Counted from the first letter of the stretch, positions 7,686-17,350 are shown. The stretch is 64,000 nt of DNA from Arthrobacter sp. StoSoilB20 (GCF_019977295.1 NZ_AP024651.1:620001-684000), one strand, 5' to 3'. The notes: generated by a model from the letters alone, not told the origin. Translations and numbers: made by a program.

Positions 7686-9960
7686 GGCTGCTGCCGCTGG
7701 AGTTGCGCCCCGTCACCACATCGTGGTGATGGGCGTGGCCGGTTGCGGCAAGAGCACTGTTGGTGCCGCCCTCGCCGAGCGCATCGGCGCTGGATTTCTC
7801 GACGGCGACTCGCTGCACCCGCAGGCGAACATCGACAAGATGGCCTCCGGTACGCCGCTGAACGACGACGACCGCGCACCATGGCTGGCCGAAATCGGCA
7901 GGCGGTTCCCGGCGTCGAACTCTGCCCTTGTCATCGCGTGCAGCGCGCTCAAACGCTCTTACCGGGACATCATCCGCAGCGCCGATCCGTCAGTGGTGTT
8001 TGTTCACCTGCACGGCAGCCGCGAGCTGCTGAACGCGCGCATGACTGCCCGGCCCGGACACTTCATGCCTGCCTCGCTGCTGGACTCGCAACTGGCCACG
8101 CTGGAACCGTTGCAGGATGACGAAGCCGGGATCGTTGTGGACATTGCACTGACTGTGGAGGACATAGTGAAGGACGTACTTGCAGGGCTGAACGGCCAAT
8201 CCGCAGCAACTGCCGGGCCGTACCTCGTGGACCTCAAAGCGGCTCCATACAACCTTGATGACGCCGCCGTGGAATGGGTGGAAAGCGCCCTCGGCTCCAT
8301 GACGTTGGAAGAGAAGATCGGCCAACTGTTCATCAACCACAACAATGACTACTCCCCGGCATACCTGGATGACATCCTGGAGAACTTCCATGTGGGCGGC
8401 ATGCGGTACCGGCCCGGCCCTTCGGCGGCGGTGCAGGAGCACATTCGCTACGCGCAGTCCAAAACGCGAATCCCGCTCCTGATCGCGTCCAATCCCGAGA
8501 TGGGTGGGGCGGGCAGCTGCGACGACGGCACGTTCGTGTCCACGCATCTCCAGGCAGGTTCGCATCCGGATAAGTCCATTGCGCGGCAGATGGGGCAGGT
8601 GGCCGGTGTCGAAACTGCTGCACTGGGCTGCAACTGGGCCTTCGCGCCTATCGTGGACATCCACTACAACTGGCGGAACACGGTCATCTCCACACGGGCC
8701 TTCGGCAACACTCCCGAGATCGTGGTGGAACGGGCCAAGGAGTACTTCGACGGCATCAGCGAATCGCCCACGGTTTGCGCCATGAAGCACTTTCCCGGCG
8801 ATGGCATTGATGAGCGCGATCAGCATGTGGTGACCTCCTACAACACCCTTGGCTACCAGGAGTGGAATGCCAGCTATGGGCATGTGTACCGCGAAATGAT
8901 CGGGCACGGCGTGCAGTCCATCATGGTGGGCCACATCGGAGCGCCTGAGGTGTCCCGGCATTTCCGGCCAGGTTTGACGGATGCTGAGATTCGCCCCGCG
9001 ACGCTGGCGCCTGAGTTGTTGCAGGACCTGCTCCGGGGTGAGCTTGGCTTCAACGGGCTGGTCCTCACGGATGCTTCCTTGATGGTTGGCCTGACGCAAA
9101 CCATGAAGCGGCGCGACCTGGTTCCCGCCACCATCGCGGCCGGCTGCGACATGTTCCTGTTCTTCCGGAATCCGGAGGAGGACTTCGGCTACATGCTGGA
9201 TGGCTACAAGTCCGGGATCATCAGTGAGGGACGTTTGCAGGATGCTGTGCGGCGGATTCTTGGGTTGAAAGCCAGCCTGGGGCTGCACCGTGCTTCCCGG
9301 GAATCGTTGGTTCCGGCGGCTGGGGCCTTGGCTGTTATCGGCAGTGAGGCTCATCGGGCTATTGCCTCGGACATTGCTGACAAGACCGTGACGCTGGTCA
9401 AGGACACCGCAGCCAACTTGCCCATCACGCCTGAAACGCATCAGCGGATCCGTCTCTACGGAATCTCGGGCGGCGCCGACTTTACCCGTGCGGATCCCCT
9501 GGCCTACCTGGACATTGTCCGGGAAGAGCTGGAAGCGGCAGGTTTTGAGGTCAGCGTGTTCAAGACCGCCGAGCAGCGCGAAGCCGCGGGGGAGACCGGC
9601 GTGAACTTCATGAGGGTCGTGTCCGAGGAAGCTACGGGGGACTATGCGGAACGGTATGACGCCGCCTTCGTGTTCGCCAACGTGAAGGGTTTCGCGCAGG
9701 AGGCTTCCATCAGGATCAAGTGGTCCTCGCCCATGGCCGCCGAAATTCCCTGGTACGCCACGGAAGTTCCCACGGTGTTTGTTTCCCTGAACCAGCCGAA
9801 CCACCTGATCGACGTGCCCATGGTCAAGACGGCCATCCATGCGCACGCAGCCACCCGCGAGGCCATCCGCGCAACCATCCAAAAGATCCAAGGCAAGTCC
9901 GGGTTCCAGGGAACGTTCAACCAGAACGTGTTCTGCGATTCGTTCGACACCCGCCTCTGA
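7675..9960 (+). CDS. Gluconokinase fused to a family 3 glycoside hydrolase
   Basis: One uninterrupted 761-residue ORF with two unrelated enzyme domains. Residues 1-172 are a complete GntK-type gluconokinase: P-loop GVAGCGKST (20-28), DGDSLHP and [19 protein letters not shown], then [17 protein letters not shown]. From about residue 190 it is a glycoside hydrolase family 3 protein of the NagZ-like kind: KHFPGDG (371-377), an Asp-x-His dyad at Asp382/His384, and probable nucleophile Asp466 in LVLTDAS, followed by a C-terminal alpha/beta domain. No signal peptide, so both activities would be cytoplasmic. It is the last gene of the uronate operon. The fusion is unusual; possible readings are a real bifunctional enzyme or a recent gene fusion. 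Confidence 0.88.
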   Translation: MTGEAAAAGVAPRHHIVVMGVAGCGKSTVGAALAERIGAGFLDGDSLHPQANIDKMASGTPLNDDDRAPWLAEIGRRFPASNSALVIACSALKRSYRDIIRSADPSVVFVHLHGSRELLNARMTARPGHFMPASLLDSQLATLEPLQDDEAGIVVDIALTVEDIVKDVLAGLNGQSAATAGPYLVDLKAAPYNLDDAAVEWVESALGSMTLEEKIGQLFINHNNDYSPAYLDDILENFHVGGMRYRPGPSAAVQEHIRYAQSKTRIPLLIASNPEMGGAGSCDDGTFVSTHLQAGSHPDKSIARQMGQVAGVETAALGCNWAFAPIVDIHYNWRNTVISTRAFGNTPEIVVERAKEYFDGISESPTVCAMKHFPGDGIDERDQHVVTSYNTLGYQEWNASYGHVYREMIGHGVQSIMVGHIGAPEVSRHFRPGLTDAEIRPATLAPELLQDLLRGELGFNGLVLTDASLMVGLTQTMKRRDLVPATIAAGCDMFLFFRNPEEDFGYMLDGYKSGIISEGRLQDAVRRILGLKASLGLHRASRESLVPAAGALAVIGSEAHRAIASDIADKTVTLVKDTAANLPITPETHQRIRLYGISGGADFTRADPLAYLDIVREELEAAGFEVSVFKTAEQREAAGETGVNFMRVVSEEATGDYAERYDAAFVFANVKGFAQEASIRIKWSSPMAAEIPWYATEVPTVFVSLNQPNHLIDVPMVKTAIHAHAATREAIRATIQKIQGKSGFQGTFNQNVFCDSFDTRL

Positions 9961-9985
9961 CTTCAGAAACCAGGCTGGGGCGTCA

Positions 9986-10026
9986 GCCCGGCACTGCCCA
10001 CAAGGCGGTGCCGGGCTTTTCTGTTT
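9986..10026 (+). terminator. Intrinsic terminator of the uronate operon
   Basis: A GC-rich hairpin with 13-bp arms GCCCGGCACTGCC and GGCGGTGCCGGGC (one T-G wobble) around a CACAA loop, followed by TTTTCTGTTT. Confidence 0.85.
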
Positions 10027-10065
10027 CCTGCATCTGGGCTTCCCGGCATCCGGGCTGGAGCGCCA

Positions 10066-10174
10066 ATTGTGAACGCTAACAACGTTTCAAGTCAATAGCC
10101 TCAAGGGTGCTGGAAGTCTGCAACCATTTCGTGATCCACGGCACTTGACCAACGGTAATGTTAGCGTTCACAAT
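10066..10174 (+). promoter_or_regulatory. Paired LacI-type operators and promoter of the chvE-gguAB operon
   Basis: ATTGTGAACGCTAACA (10066-10081) recurs as its exact reverse complement at 10159-10174. Centres are 93 bp apart, close to nine helical turns, suitable for DNA looping. A -35 TTGACC (10145-10150) and -10 CACAAT (10169-10174, 18-bp spacer) overlap the second copy, so occupancy would block transcription. The likely ligand-responsive repressor is the LacI protein encoded at 14380. Confidence 0.75.
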
Positions 10175-10307
10175 GGCATTCGCATTACCTTTCAGTGGCT
10201 CGTGTTGCCCCCAGCAGGCGCAGCCCACATCGCTTTACCGTGCCGGACGCGCAGATGCTCCGGCTGCATCAGAGTTCGCGGCAATGCTGCCGCGGAAGGA
10301 GAGCATC

Positions 10308-11432
10308 GTGAGATTGAAGAAACTCCTGGGCGCCGTCGCGGTTGTCCTTACCTTGACGGTGGGAGCCACAGGCTGCGGCAGCCGCGGTGGCACCGCCGAA
10401 TCCACCAGCAGCGCCAATCCCAGCGATTCCCTGGTAGGCATTTCGATGCCCACCCAGACCTCCGAGCGTTGGATCGCAGATGGCGCCAACGTAGAGAAGT
10501 CGCTGAAGGACCTTGGCTACAAGACTGACCTCCAGTTCGCCAACGATGACATTCCCACGCAGGTTTCCCAGATTGAGAACATGCTGACCAAGGGTGCAAA
10601 GGCCCTGATCATCGCTGCGATTGACGGCACCACCCTGACCGATGTCCTGGCCAAGGCCAAGGAGCAGAACGTCAAGGTCATCGCTTATGACCGCCTCATC
10701 AACGGAACGCCGAACGTGGACTACTACACCACGTTCGACAACTACACCGTGGGCGTCCAGCAGGCCACCTCGCTGCTGACCGGCCTGGGCCTGGTTGACG
10801 CCAGCGGCAAGAAGGTTGAAGGCAAAGGCCCGTTCAACGTAGAGCTGTTCGCGGGCAGCCCGGATGACAACAACGCCAACTTCTTCTGGACCGGCGCCAT
10901 GGACACCCTCAAGCCGTACATGGACGCAGGCACCCTGAAGGTCCCCAGCGGCCAGACCAAGTTTGAGCAGGCAGCAATCCTTCGCTGGCAGGCACCCGTA
11001 GCCCAGAAGCGCATGGAAGACATCCTCACCTCGGCTTACAGCTCCGGCACCAAGCTCGACGGCGTCCTGTCCCCGTACGACGGCCTGTCCATCGGCATCA
11101 TCTCGGCACTGACCAGCACCGGCGGCTACTCCACCGGCAAGCTGCCTGTAGTGACCGGCCAGGACGCGGAGAAGGGCTCCGTGAAGTCCATCATCGCCGG
11201 CGAGCAGTACTCCACCATCTTCAAGGACACCCGCCAGCTCGGCGCTCAGGCCGTGAAAATGGTAGACGCCGTGCTCAAGGGCAACGAGCCGGAAACCAAC
11301 GACACCAAGACCTACAACAACAAGGTCAAGGTTGTTCCGGCTTACCTCCTGAAGTCCGTCATCATCACCAAGGACAACTACAAGAAGGAACTCATCGACT
11401 CCGGCTACTACAAGGATGCCGACGTCAAGTAA
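10308..11432 (+). CDS. chvE: Multiple-monosaccharide ABC transporter substrate-binding lipoprotein
   Basis: A 374-residue ChvE/GguC-group sugar-binding protein. A positively charged N-terminus and hydrophobic stretch end at lipobox Cys23 (VGATGC), so it is a membrane-anchored lipoprotein. The mature part begins [13 protein letters not shown] and contains IAAIDGTTL and AYDRLI, typical of this group that binds xylose, glucose, galactose or arabinose. GTG at 10308 is preceded by GGAAGGAGA; the reading frame extends further upstream, but that would place the start inside the promoter. It is first in the chvE-gguA-gguB-lacI operon, with about 130 nt of 5' leader. Confidence 0.92.
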   Translation: MRLKKLLGAVAVVLTLTVGATGCGSRGGTAESTSSANPSDSLVGISMPTQTSERWIADGANVEKSLKDLGYKTDLQFANDDIPTQVSQIENMLTKGAKALIIAAIDGTTLTDVLAKAKEQNVKVIAYDRLINGTPNVDYYTTFDNYTVGVQQATSLLTGLGLVDASGKKVEGKGPFNVELFAGSPDDNNANFFWTGAMDTLKPYMDAGTLKVPSGQTKFEQAAILRWQAPVAQKRMEDILTSAYSSGTKLDGVLSPYDGLSIGIISALTSTGGYSTGKLPVVTGQDAEKGSVKSIIAGEQYSTIFKDTRQLGAQAVKMVDAVLKGNEPETNDTKTYNNKVKVVPAYLLKSVIITKDNYKKELIDSGYYKDADVK

Positions 11433-11442
11433 CTCCTTGGCC

Positions 11443-11488
11443 TGTGGCCTCACCGTCCTGTGCCGAAATGCGCAGCGGTGGGGCCACA
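11443..11488 (+). promoter_or_regulatory. Intercistronic hairpin between chvE and gguA
   Basis: TGTGGCCTCACCG (11443-11455) pairs with CGGTGGGGCCACA (11476-11488) with one wobble; an inner CTGTGC/GCGCAG stem continues it. There is no T-run after it. Such hairpins after a binding-protein gene often protect its mRNA 3' end or partly terminate, giving more binding protein than transporter. Confidence 0.55.
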
Positions 11489-11554
11489 GCCTCCCCCTAG
11501 AGCCTGTCGAGTCCTCGGCCCGGCCAAGTTTCAACCAGTCAGCGGGAATTGACG

Positions 11555-13084
11555 ATGAACGTACCCATTCTTCAAATGCGAGGAATCACCAAGACCTTCC
11601 CCGGGGTAAAAGCCCTGCAGGACGTCACCCTGGACGTCAACCGCGGTGAGGTTCATGCCATCTGTGGTGAGAACGGCGCCGGGAAGTCCACCCTGATGAA
11701 AGTGCTGTCCGGCGTCTACGCCCACAACACCTTCGACGGCGACATCCTCTTCGAGAACGAACCCTGCGAATTTTCCAGCATCACGGACAGCGAGAAGCGC
11801 GGCATCGTGATCATCCACCAGGAGCTGGCGCTGAGCCCGTACCTGTCCATTGCCGAGAACATCTACCTCGGAAACGAGCTGGCCAACAACGGCTGGGTGG
11901 ACTGGCGGAAAACCAATCTGGAAGCAGCCAAGCTGCTGGCCAGGGTGGGCCTCAGCGAAAACCCGGTCACCCCCATCCAGCACATCAGCGTGGGAAAGCA
12001 ACAGCTGGTGGAGATCGCCAAAGCGCTGTCCAAGGAAGTGAAGCTCCTGATCCTGGACGAGCCCACGGCGGCGCTGAACGACGAAGACTCAGACCACCTG
12101 CTGGACCTCATCCTGCACCTGAAGGGCCAGGGCGTTACCAGCATCATCATCAGCCACAAGCTCAACGAGATCCGCAAAGTGGCTGACGCCGTCACCATCA
12201 TCCGCGATGGCAAGTCCATTGAGACCCTCCGCCTGGACCAGGGCCAAATCACCCAGGAACGCATCATCCGCGGAATGGTGGGGCGCGACCTCGAAAGCCT
12301 CTACCCTGACCGGACCCCCAACATCGGCGAGGAAGTCCTCCGCATTGAGGATTGGACTGTCCAGCACCCCCAGGACCATTCCCGCATGGTGGTGAACAAC
12401 GCCAGCCTCAACGTCCGCAAGGGTGAAGTAGTTGGCCTGGCCGGGCTCATGGGCGCAGGCAGGACCGAGCTCGCCATGAGCGTTTTCGGCCGGACCTACG
12501 GGCGCGCCGTCTCAGGCAAGGTCTACAAATACGGCCAGGAAATCAACACTTCCACCGTCTCCGACGCCATTGAACACGGAATCGCCTACGCCACCGAAGA
12601 CCGGAAGCACTACGGCCTGAACCTGATCGAGGACATCAAGCGGAACATTTCCATGGCTGCGCTGAACAAGCTGGCCAAACGCGGTTGGGTGGACGGCAAC
12701 AAGGAAACCACCATAGCCAACCACTATCGCCAAAGCATGAACATCAAAGCGCCCTCCGTTGCTGCCATCACCGGCAAGCTCTCCGGTGGAAACCAGCAAA
12801 AAGTGGTGCTGAGTAAATGGATGTTCTCGGACCCTGACGTCCTGATCCTGGACGAACCCACCCGTGGAATCGACGTCGGCGCCAAATTCGAGATCTACAC
12901 GATCATCGCTGAACTCGCAGCGGCGGGGAAAGCAGTCATTGTGATCTCCTCTGAGCTGCCGGAGCTCCTGGGTATCTGCGACCGGATCTACACACTGTCC
13001 GCAGGCCACATCACCGGCGAGGTCCCCATCGCCGAAGCCACCCAGGAAACCCTCATGCACTACATGACCAAAGAGAAGGAATAG
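11555..13084 (+). CDS. gguA: Multiple-monosaccharide ABC transporter ATP-binding protein
   Basis: A 509-residue tandem-ATPase protein of the CUT2 sugar importer type. The first nucleotide-binding domain has Walker [10 protein letters not shown] (residues 38-46) and Walker [12 protein letters not shown]. The second has the degenerate Walker [10 protein letters not shown], signature LSGGNQQK and Walker [12 protein letters not shown], as in MglA/XylG/GguA. ATG at 11555 is preferred over a TTG two codons earlier, because GGGA is correctly spaced for the ATG. It lies 5 bp before the permease gene. Confidence 0.93.
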   Translation: MNVPILQMRGITKTFPGVKALQDVTLDVNRGEVHAICGENGAGKSTLMKVLSGVYAHNTFDGDILFENEPCEFSSITDSEKRGIVIIHQELALSPYLSIAENIYLGNELANNGWVDWRKTNLEAAKLLARVGLSENPVTPIQHISVGKQQLVEIAKALSKEVKLLILDEPTAALNDEDSDHLLDLILHLKGQGVTSIIISHKLNEIRKVADAVTIIRDGKSIETLRLDQGQITQERIIRGMVGRDLESLYPDRTPNIGEEVLRIEDWTVQHPQDHSRMVVNNASLNVRKGEVVGLAGLMGAGRTELAMSVFGRTYGRAVSGKVYKYGQEINTSTVSDAIEHGIAYATEDRKHYGLNLIEDIKRNISMAALNKLAKRGWVDGNKETTIANHYRQSMNIKAPSVAAITGKLSGGNQQKVVLSKWMFSDPDVLILDEPTRGIDVGAKFEIYTIIAELAAAGKAVIVISSELPELLGICDRIYTLSAGHITGEVPIAEATQETLMHYMTKEKE

Positions 13085-13089
13085 CGAAC

Positions 13090-14373
13090 ATGTCCGCCCT
13101 ACGAGAATCCCTTGGCTTCCTCACAAGCCGCCTCCGCCAGGTTGGCATCTTCGTCGCCCTGATCCTCATCGTGATCCTTTTCCAGGTGCTGACCAACGGC
13201 ATCCTGCTCGAACCCCAGAACGTCACCAACCTGGTGGTCCAGAACAGCTACATCCTGATCCTGGCCATCGGCATGGTCATGGTCATCATCGCCGGCCACA
13301 TCGACCTCTCCGTCGGCTCCATTGCAGGCTTCATCGGGGCCGTAGCCGGTGTAATGATCGTCCATTGGGGCTGGGCCTGGTGGCTCGCCATCCCCGCTTG
13401 CCTCCTGGTCGGAGCGTTGGTGGGTGCCTGGCAGGGTTACTGGATCGCCTACGTGGGCATCCCGGCCTTCATCGTCACCCTGGCCGGCATGCTGATCTTC
13501 CGCGGGCTGACCCTCATCACCCTCAAGAACCAGCAGATCACCCCGTTCCCCAGCGAGCTCAGGGCCCTCGGCGGCGGTTTCCTTCCGGACCTCACCGGCG
13601 GCACGTCCGTCCTTGAGTGGCTGACGGTCATCCTCGGCGTCGGCGGTACGGCCGCCATCCTCTTCCAGGCCCTGAAAGAACGCCGTGTCCGCCGTAAGTT
13701 CAACCTCGAGAACGAGCCGATGGCCTGGTTCGCCGTCAAGAACGGCTTCATCGCTGTGCTGATGCTCATCATCACCTTCCTGCTGGCCAGCTACCGCGGA
13801 ACCCCGATTGTCCTGATCGTCCTGGCCGTCCTGGTGATCCTCTACTCGGCGCTGATGAACAACAGCATTTTCGGCCGCCACACCTACGCCATCGGCGGCA
13901 ACCTCCACGCCGCCGAGCTCTCCGGCATCAAGACCAAGAAGGTCACTTTCCGCCTGTTCGTCAACATGGGCGTCCTCGCCGCACTGGCAGGCCTGGTGTT
14001 CACGGCCCGCCTGAACTCGGCGCAGCCTGCCGGCGGTACCGGGTTCGAGCTGGACTCCATTGCCGCGGCCTTCATCGGCGGTGCTGCAGTCCAGGGTGGC
14101 ATTGGCACCGTGGCCGGAGCCATGATCGGTGGCCTGATCATGGGCGTGCTGAACAACGGCATGTCCATCCTCGGCCTCGGCACGGACTACCAGCAGCTCA
14201 TCAAGGGCCTGGTGCTCCTGCTCGCCGTCGGGTTCGACATCTTCAACAAGAACCGGACCGGTGCCGGTGGCGGATCCGGCATGGGCCGCCGCTTCAAGTG
14301 GAAGACCACGCCTCCGGCAACCGAGGCAGCTCCGGCTGCCAAGGTGGAGCCTGTGGGCGTGGACGCGAAGTAG
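13090..14373 (+). CDS. gguB: Multiple-monosaccharide ABC transporter permease
   Basis: A 427-residue polytopic membrane protein of the BPD_transp_2/CUT2 family. About ten hydrophobic segments are visible. The IDLSVGS motif after the second segment (GHIDLSVGSIAG) and the AIGGNLHAAELSGI cytoplasmic loop are landmarks of sugar permeases of this class. It is longer than most CUT2 permeases because of an insert with a charged stretch (LKERRVRRKFNLENE), as is usual for GguB. It sits 5 bp after the ATPase gene and 6 bp before lacI. Confidence 0.93.
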   Translation: MSALRESLGFLTSRLRQVGIFVALILIVILFQVLTNGILLEPQNVTNLVVQNSYILILAIGMVMVIIAGHIDLSVGSIAGFIGAVAGVMIVHWGWAWWLAIPACLLVGALVGAWQGYWIAYVGIPAFIVTLAGMLIFRGLTLITLKNQQITPFPSELRALGGGFLPDLTGGTSVLEWLTVILGVGGTAAILFQALKERRVRRKFNLENEPMAWFAVKNGFIAVLMLIITFLLASYRGTPIVLIVLAVLVILYSALMNNSIFGRHTYAIGGNLHAAELSGIKTKKVTFRLFVNMGVLAALAGLVFTARLNSAQPAGGTGFELDSIAAAFIGGAAVQGGIGTVAGAMIGGLIMGVLNNGMSILGLGTDYQQLIKGLVLLLAVGFDIFNKNRTGAGGGSGMGRRFKWKTTPPATEAAPAAKVEPVGVDAK

Positions 14374-14379
14374 GAACGG

Positions 14380-15519
14380 ATGTCACGCGGCGATCAACCG
14401 CCACCAGCGGGGTCCCGGGCATTGTCCGGGGCCCCGCTGGGCTCAGCGGCCCCGTTGGACTCGGTGCCGGGCTCGGCGGCCCCGCTTGGCTCGGTGCTCA
14501 ACCCGACCGCCCAGCCGGTGAGGCCTCCGGTCATGGGCGACGTCGCGAAGATGGCGGGCGTCTCGCATCAAACTGTTTCCCGTGTCCTGAACAACCATCC
14601 GAACGTCAGCGGGAAAACCAGGGAACGCGTGGAATCGGCCATCGCCCAGCTTGGCTATCGACGCAACACCGCAGCCCGCAGCCTGGTAACGCGGCGGTCC
14701 CGGACCATCGGCGTACTGGCGTGCGAAACGGGACAGTTCGGCCCGGCGAACACACTGCTGGGAGTAGAACAAGCGGGAAGGGAAGCAGGGTACTTCGTCA
14801 GCATCGCCAACCTCCGTGAAGTGACCGGCGAGAGCATCAACGACGCCATTGCCCATTTCCGCAACCAGTCGGTGGACGGGATCGTCATCCTGGTTCCCCA
14901 TCCCGATGTCCTGGCTGTACTGGGCGATGTTTCCGTGCCTGTGCCGATCGTGGCGGTGGGCGCAGGAGCCGGCAACCAATTAACGGGGGCCTCCTTGGAT
15001 CAACGCTTGGGAGCCCGCCTTGCCGTTGAGCACCTGATCGGTTTGGGGCACCGCAATATTGCCCACATTTCCGGTCCGCCGCACTGGATCGACGCCGCCG
15101 AACGTATCAAAGGCTGGCAGGAGGCGCTGGGCACGGCCGGGCTGGATGCCGGGGTCCTCCTGGAGGGTGGCTGGGATGCCGCGTCGGGGTATCGGGCCGG
15201 ACGCGATCTGCTGGATCACCGCAGCATCACTGCCGTCTTCGTCGCCAATGACCAGATGGCCGTAGGGGTCCTTCGCGCCGTCCAGGAAGCGGGACGCCAC
15301 GTGCCAGGCGACATCAGTGTGGTGGGATATGACGACCAACCCGAAGCTGAATTTTTCATGCCGCCCTTGACCTCCGTCAAACAGGATTTCGAAGAACTCG
15401 GCCGCCGCTGCATGGAAGCTGTCCTTCAGCAATTGGACGGAGAACCGGCAAGTGACGAACAGATGGTCAACCCGCGCCTGGTGATCCGTTCCACCACGGC
15501 TGCCCCTGCGCCGCGCTGA
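14380..15519 (+). CDS. LacI family transcriptional regulator of the chvE-gguAB operon
   Basis: A 379-residue LacI-type regulator. The helix-turn-helix (MGDVAKMAGVSHQTVSRVLN) begins only near residue 50, after an Ala/Pro/Gly-rich N-terminal extension built from repeats of a PLGSAAPL-like unit, reflecting internal DNA repeats at 14425-14500. A downstream start closer to the helix-turn-helix is possible, though ATG at 14380 follows GGAAC and is 6 bp after gguB. The sensor domain ends GYDDQPEAEFFMPPLTSVKQDF. As the last gene of the transporter operon it probably autoregulates through the paired operators at 10066-10174. Confidence 0.85.
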   Translation: MSRGDQPPPAGSRALSGAPLGSAAPLDSVPGSAAPLGSVLNPTAQPVRPPVMGDVAKMAGVSHQTVSRVLNNHPNVSGKTRERVESAIAQLGYRRNTAARSLVTRRSRTIGVLACETGQFGPANTLLGVEQAGREAGYFVSIANLREVTGESINDAIAHFRNQSVDGIVILVPHPDVLAVLGDVSVPVPIVAVGAGAGNQLTGASLDQRLGARLAVEHLIGLGHRNIAHISGPPHWIDAAERIKGWQEALGTAGLDAGVLLEGGWDAASGYRAGRDLLDHRSITAVFVANDQMAVGVLRAVQEAGRHVPGDISVVGYDDQPEAEFFMPPLTSVKQDFEELGRRCMEAVLQQLDGEPASDEQMVNPRLVIRSTTAAPAPR

Positions 15520-15532
15520 ACTCCGCTCCTAC

Positions 15533-15545
15533 TAAACTAGGAGCC
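15533..15545 (+). promoter_or_regulatory. -10 element of a near-leaderless pyrE promoter
   Basis: TAAACT (15533-15538) lies 7 nt before the pyrE ATG. The AGGAG between them is only 2 nt from the ATG, too close for an ordinary ribosome-binding site, and it also forms a small palindrome with CTCCTA at 15527-15532. Confidence 0.45.
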
Positions 15546-16118
15546 ATGACTTCCTCGCCTGACACTGCAGCTGCCCGCGCCCGCCTTCTTGAACTCATCA
15601 AAGAACTGGCGGTGGTCCGCGGCAAGGTGATCCTCTCCAGCGGCAAGGAAGCGGACTACTACATCGACCTCCGCCGCATCACTTTGCACCACGAGGCCTC
15701 CAAACTGGTGGGCCAGGTCATGTTGGGCATGATCGACGACGCCGGCGTTTCCGTTGAGTGCGCGGGCGGCCTCACCATGGGCGCCGACCCCGTAGGTACC
15801 GCCGTGATGCACGCTGCCGCCGATGCCGGCCGCGCAGTGGACGCGTTCGTTGTCCGCAAGGCCCAGAAGTCCTACGGCATGGGCCGCCAGGTGGAAGGCC
15901 CCTCCGTTGAGGGCCGTAACGTTGTGGTCCTGGAAGACACGTCCACCACCGGCGGGTCCGCGCTGACCGCCGTCGAAGGTGTCCGTAAGGCCGGCGGCAA
16001 TGTTGTGGCCGTGGCTGTGATCGTTGACCGCGACACCGGCGCCAAAGAGAAGATCGAAGCCGAAACCGGCGTGCCGTACCTCTTCGCTTTCGGCAAGGGC
16101 GAGCTGGGCCTCGACTAA
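15546..16118 (+). CDS. pyrE: Orotate phosphoribosyltransferase
   Basis: A 190-residue enzyme that joins orotate to PRPP to give orotidine 5'-phosphate in de novo pyrimidine synthesis. The PRPP-binding motif is VVVLEDTSTTGGSAL (about residues 123-137); the N-terminal flexible part VILSSGKEADYYIDLR is also conserved. It is 26 bp after the lacI stop with its own -10, so it is transcribed separately. It marks the start of the housekeeping backbone. Confidence 0.95.
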   Translation: MTSSPDTAAARARLLELIKELAVVRGKVILSSGKEADYYIDLRRITLHHEASKLVGQVMLGMIDDAGVSVECAGGLTMGADPVGTAVMHAAADAGRAVDAFVVRKAQKSYGMGRQVEGPSVEGRNVVVLEDTSTTGGSALTAVEGVRKAGGNVVAVAVIVDRDTGAKEKIEAETGVPYLFAFGKGELGLD

Positions 16119-16124
16119 GGAGTT

Positions 16125-16179
16125 TTTGTACAGCACTTGACCTTAAAGGCGCATCTTAAGGGCATCAGCTGTACACAAA
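16125..16179. repeat. Nested inverted repeat between pyrE and the hydrolase gene
   Basis: Outer arms GTACAGC (16128-16134) and GCTGTAC (16168-16174), flanked by T-rich and A-rich bases, enclose inner arms CCTTAA (16141-16146) and TTAAGG (16156-16161). It could be a weak pyrE terminator, since outer T and A runs flank it, or a regulator site near the next promoter. Confidence 0.5.
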
Positions 16180-16224
16180 CTACGGGGCTGTGAGACACCG
16201 CCTTCCGAAGCCTATGCTTGCTGC

Positions 16225-17349
16225 GTGGACGTTCAAGTGGGGAAGTTCCCGGCACCGGCGGAGGTGGAAGAAAACCCCGCCGTGCCGGCCCCTCCCGAGC
16301 CGGAGGAGGCAGAGGATCCGGGTGACTGGGCCCGGATCCTGCCTTATGCTGCCCGCCTCAAGAAGAGGTCCCGCCGCAACTTCCTCATCAGCGCCGGAGC
16401 GTCCGCAGCGCTGGCAGGGGACATGCTTTTCACCCGCCGTGTCCAGGCCGAACGACGAGCCACCAAGATCCTCCGGGTTCCGGATCCGTACTCGGACCTG
16501 TACTTCCCCAAAGCCAGCTGGATCCTGTTCCCGGGGTATAAAACCAGCTGGGAAGAGGCCCAGTGGATCCTCAACTCATTGCGCCCAGCCATGCACCAGC
16601 GAGGCCGCCTGGCCGCCGTCGGCTATTCCAACCTGGGACTGGACGTTGACGAGATCGTCCGCGAAATCATCCTCCATGTCCGCGAACTGGAACTGGAGAA
16701 GCTCTACTTTTATGGCCATAGTTTCGGCGGCATGCTCGCCACGCAGGTGGCCGCCCGCCTGCTGGAACTGCACGGGGTGGAAACACAACTGATCGTCCTG
16801 GATTCGAGCCCGTTCAGCCGCGCCGACGTCCTGGACCAGAGCTGGTTCGACGGTGTGGTGTTCCTGTACGAGAACGGTTTCCGGATCCCATCGGTGCTGC
16901 GCGGCGGCTATGAGCTGGGGGAGCGTGTGGCGCACAAGGACGAGCGGACATGGCGCCAAATCCTGGATCAAAGCCTGGAGCAGCTTTCTCCGATCGCCCC
17001 TTCCAGCGTGCTCATCCAGACCGAGTCGGCGTACATCTACCATTTCGACGGGCTCCGATTAGCGGGAAAGATCGGTGGCGCCAAGATGGCGTTCATGGGC
17101 AACGCCAAAGATGGCACCGTGGACTACGAGTCGGCGCGGGCCGGCTGGAGCAAAGTCTTCGGAGCCAACATGGCCCTTCCCACGCTCAGCACAGAGGGTG
17201 CCCGGCCGGCCCACGCGAGCCCGCAATGGAACGGCGGCGTGTACCGGCCCTTGCTGGAACGGATCCAGAACGAGCTCCAGCCGCTCCCACCGGAGCCCGA
17301 GGAACCCTCCTACGAGCAGCCGAATGGCAAAATCATCCGTCCGGCCTAG
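16225..17349 (+). CDS. Alpha/beta hydrolase with Tat-like membrane anchor or signal
   Basis: A 374-residue protein. Residues 1-48 are Pro/Glu-rich, then a twin-arginine motif SRRNFL (49-54) and hydrophobic stretch ISAGASAALAG, suggesting Tat export or membrane anchoring. The rest is an alpha/beta hydrolase fold with the nucleophile elbow GHSFGG (Ser166) and a Pro/Glu-rich tail. A TATGCT -10 element 6 nt upstream of the GTG makes the transcript leaderless and supports this start. Substrate is unknown; lipase or esterase is the general expectation. The long region before RR is atypical, so export is uncertain. Confidence 0.7.
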   Translation: MDVQVGKFPAPAEVEENPAVPAPPEPEEAEDPGDWARILPYAARLKKRSRRNFLISAGASAALAGDMLFTRRVQAERRATKILRVPDPYSDLYFPKASWILFPGYKTSWEEAQWILNSLRPAMHQRGRLAAVGYSNLGLDVDEIVREIILHVRELELEKLYFYGHSFGGMLATQVAARLLELHGVETQLIVLDSSPFSRADVLDQSWFDGVVFLYENGFRIPSVLRGGYELGERVAHKDERTWRQILDQSLEQLSPIAPSSVLIQTESAYIYHFDGLRLAGKIGGAKMAFMGNAKDGTVDYESARAGWSKVFGANMALPTLSTEGARPAHASPQWNGGVYRPLLERIQNELQPLPPEPEEPSYEQPNGKIIRPA

Positions 17350-17350
17350 G

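Noticed and set aside
7990..9891. Minus-strand open frame of about 633 codons opposite the gluconokinase-GH3 gene
   Set aside because: Antisense shadow of a strongly supported ORF.
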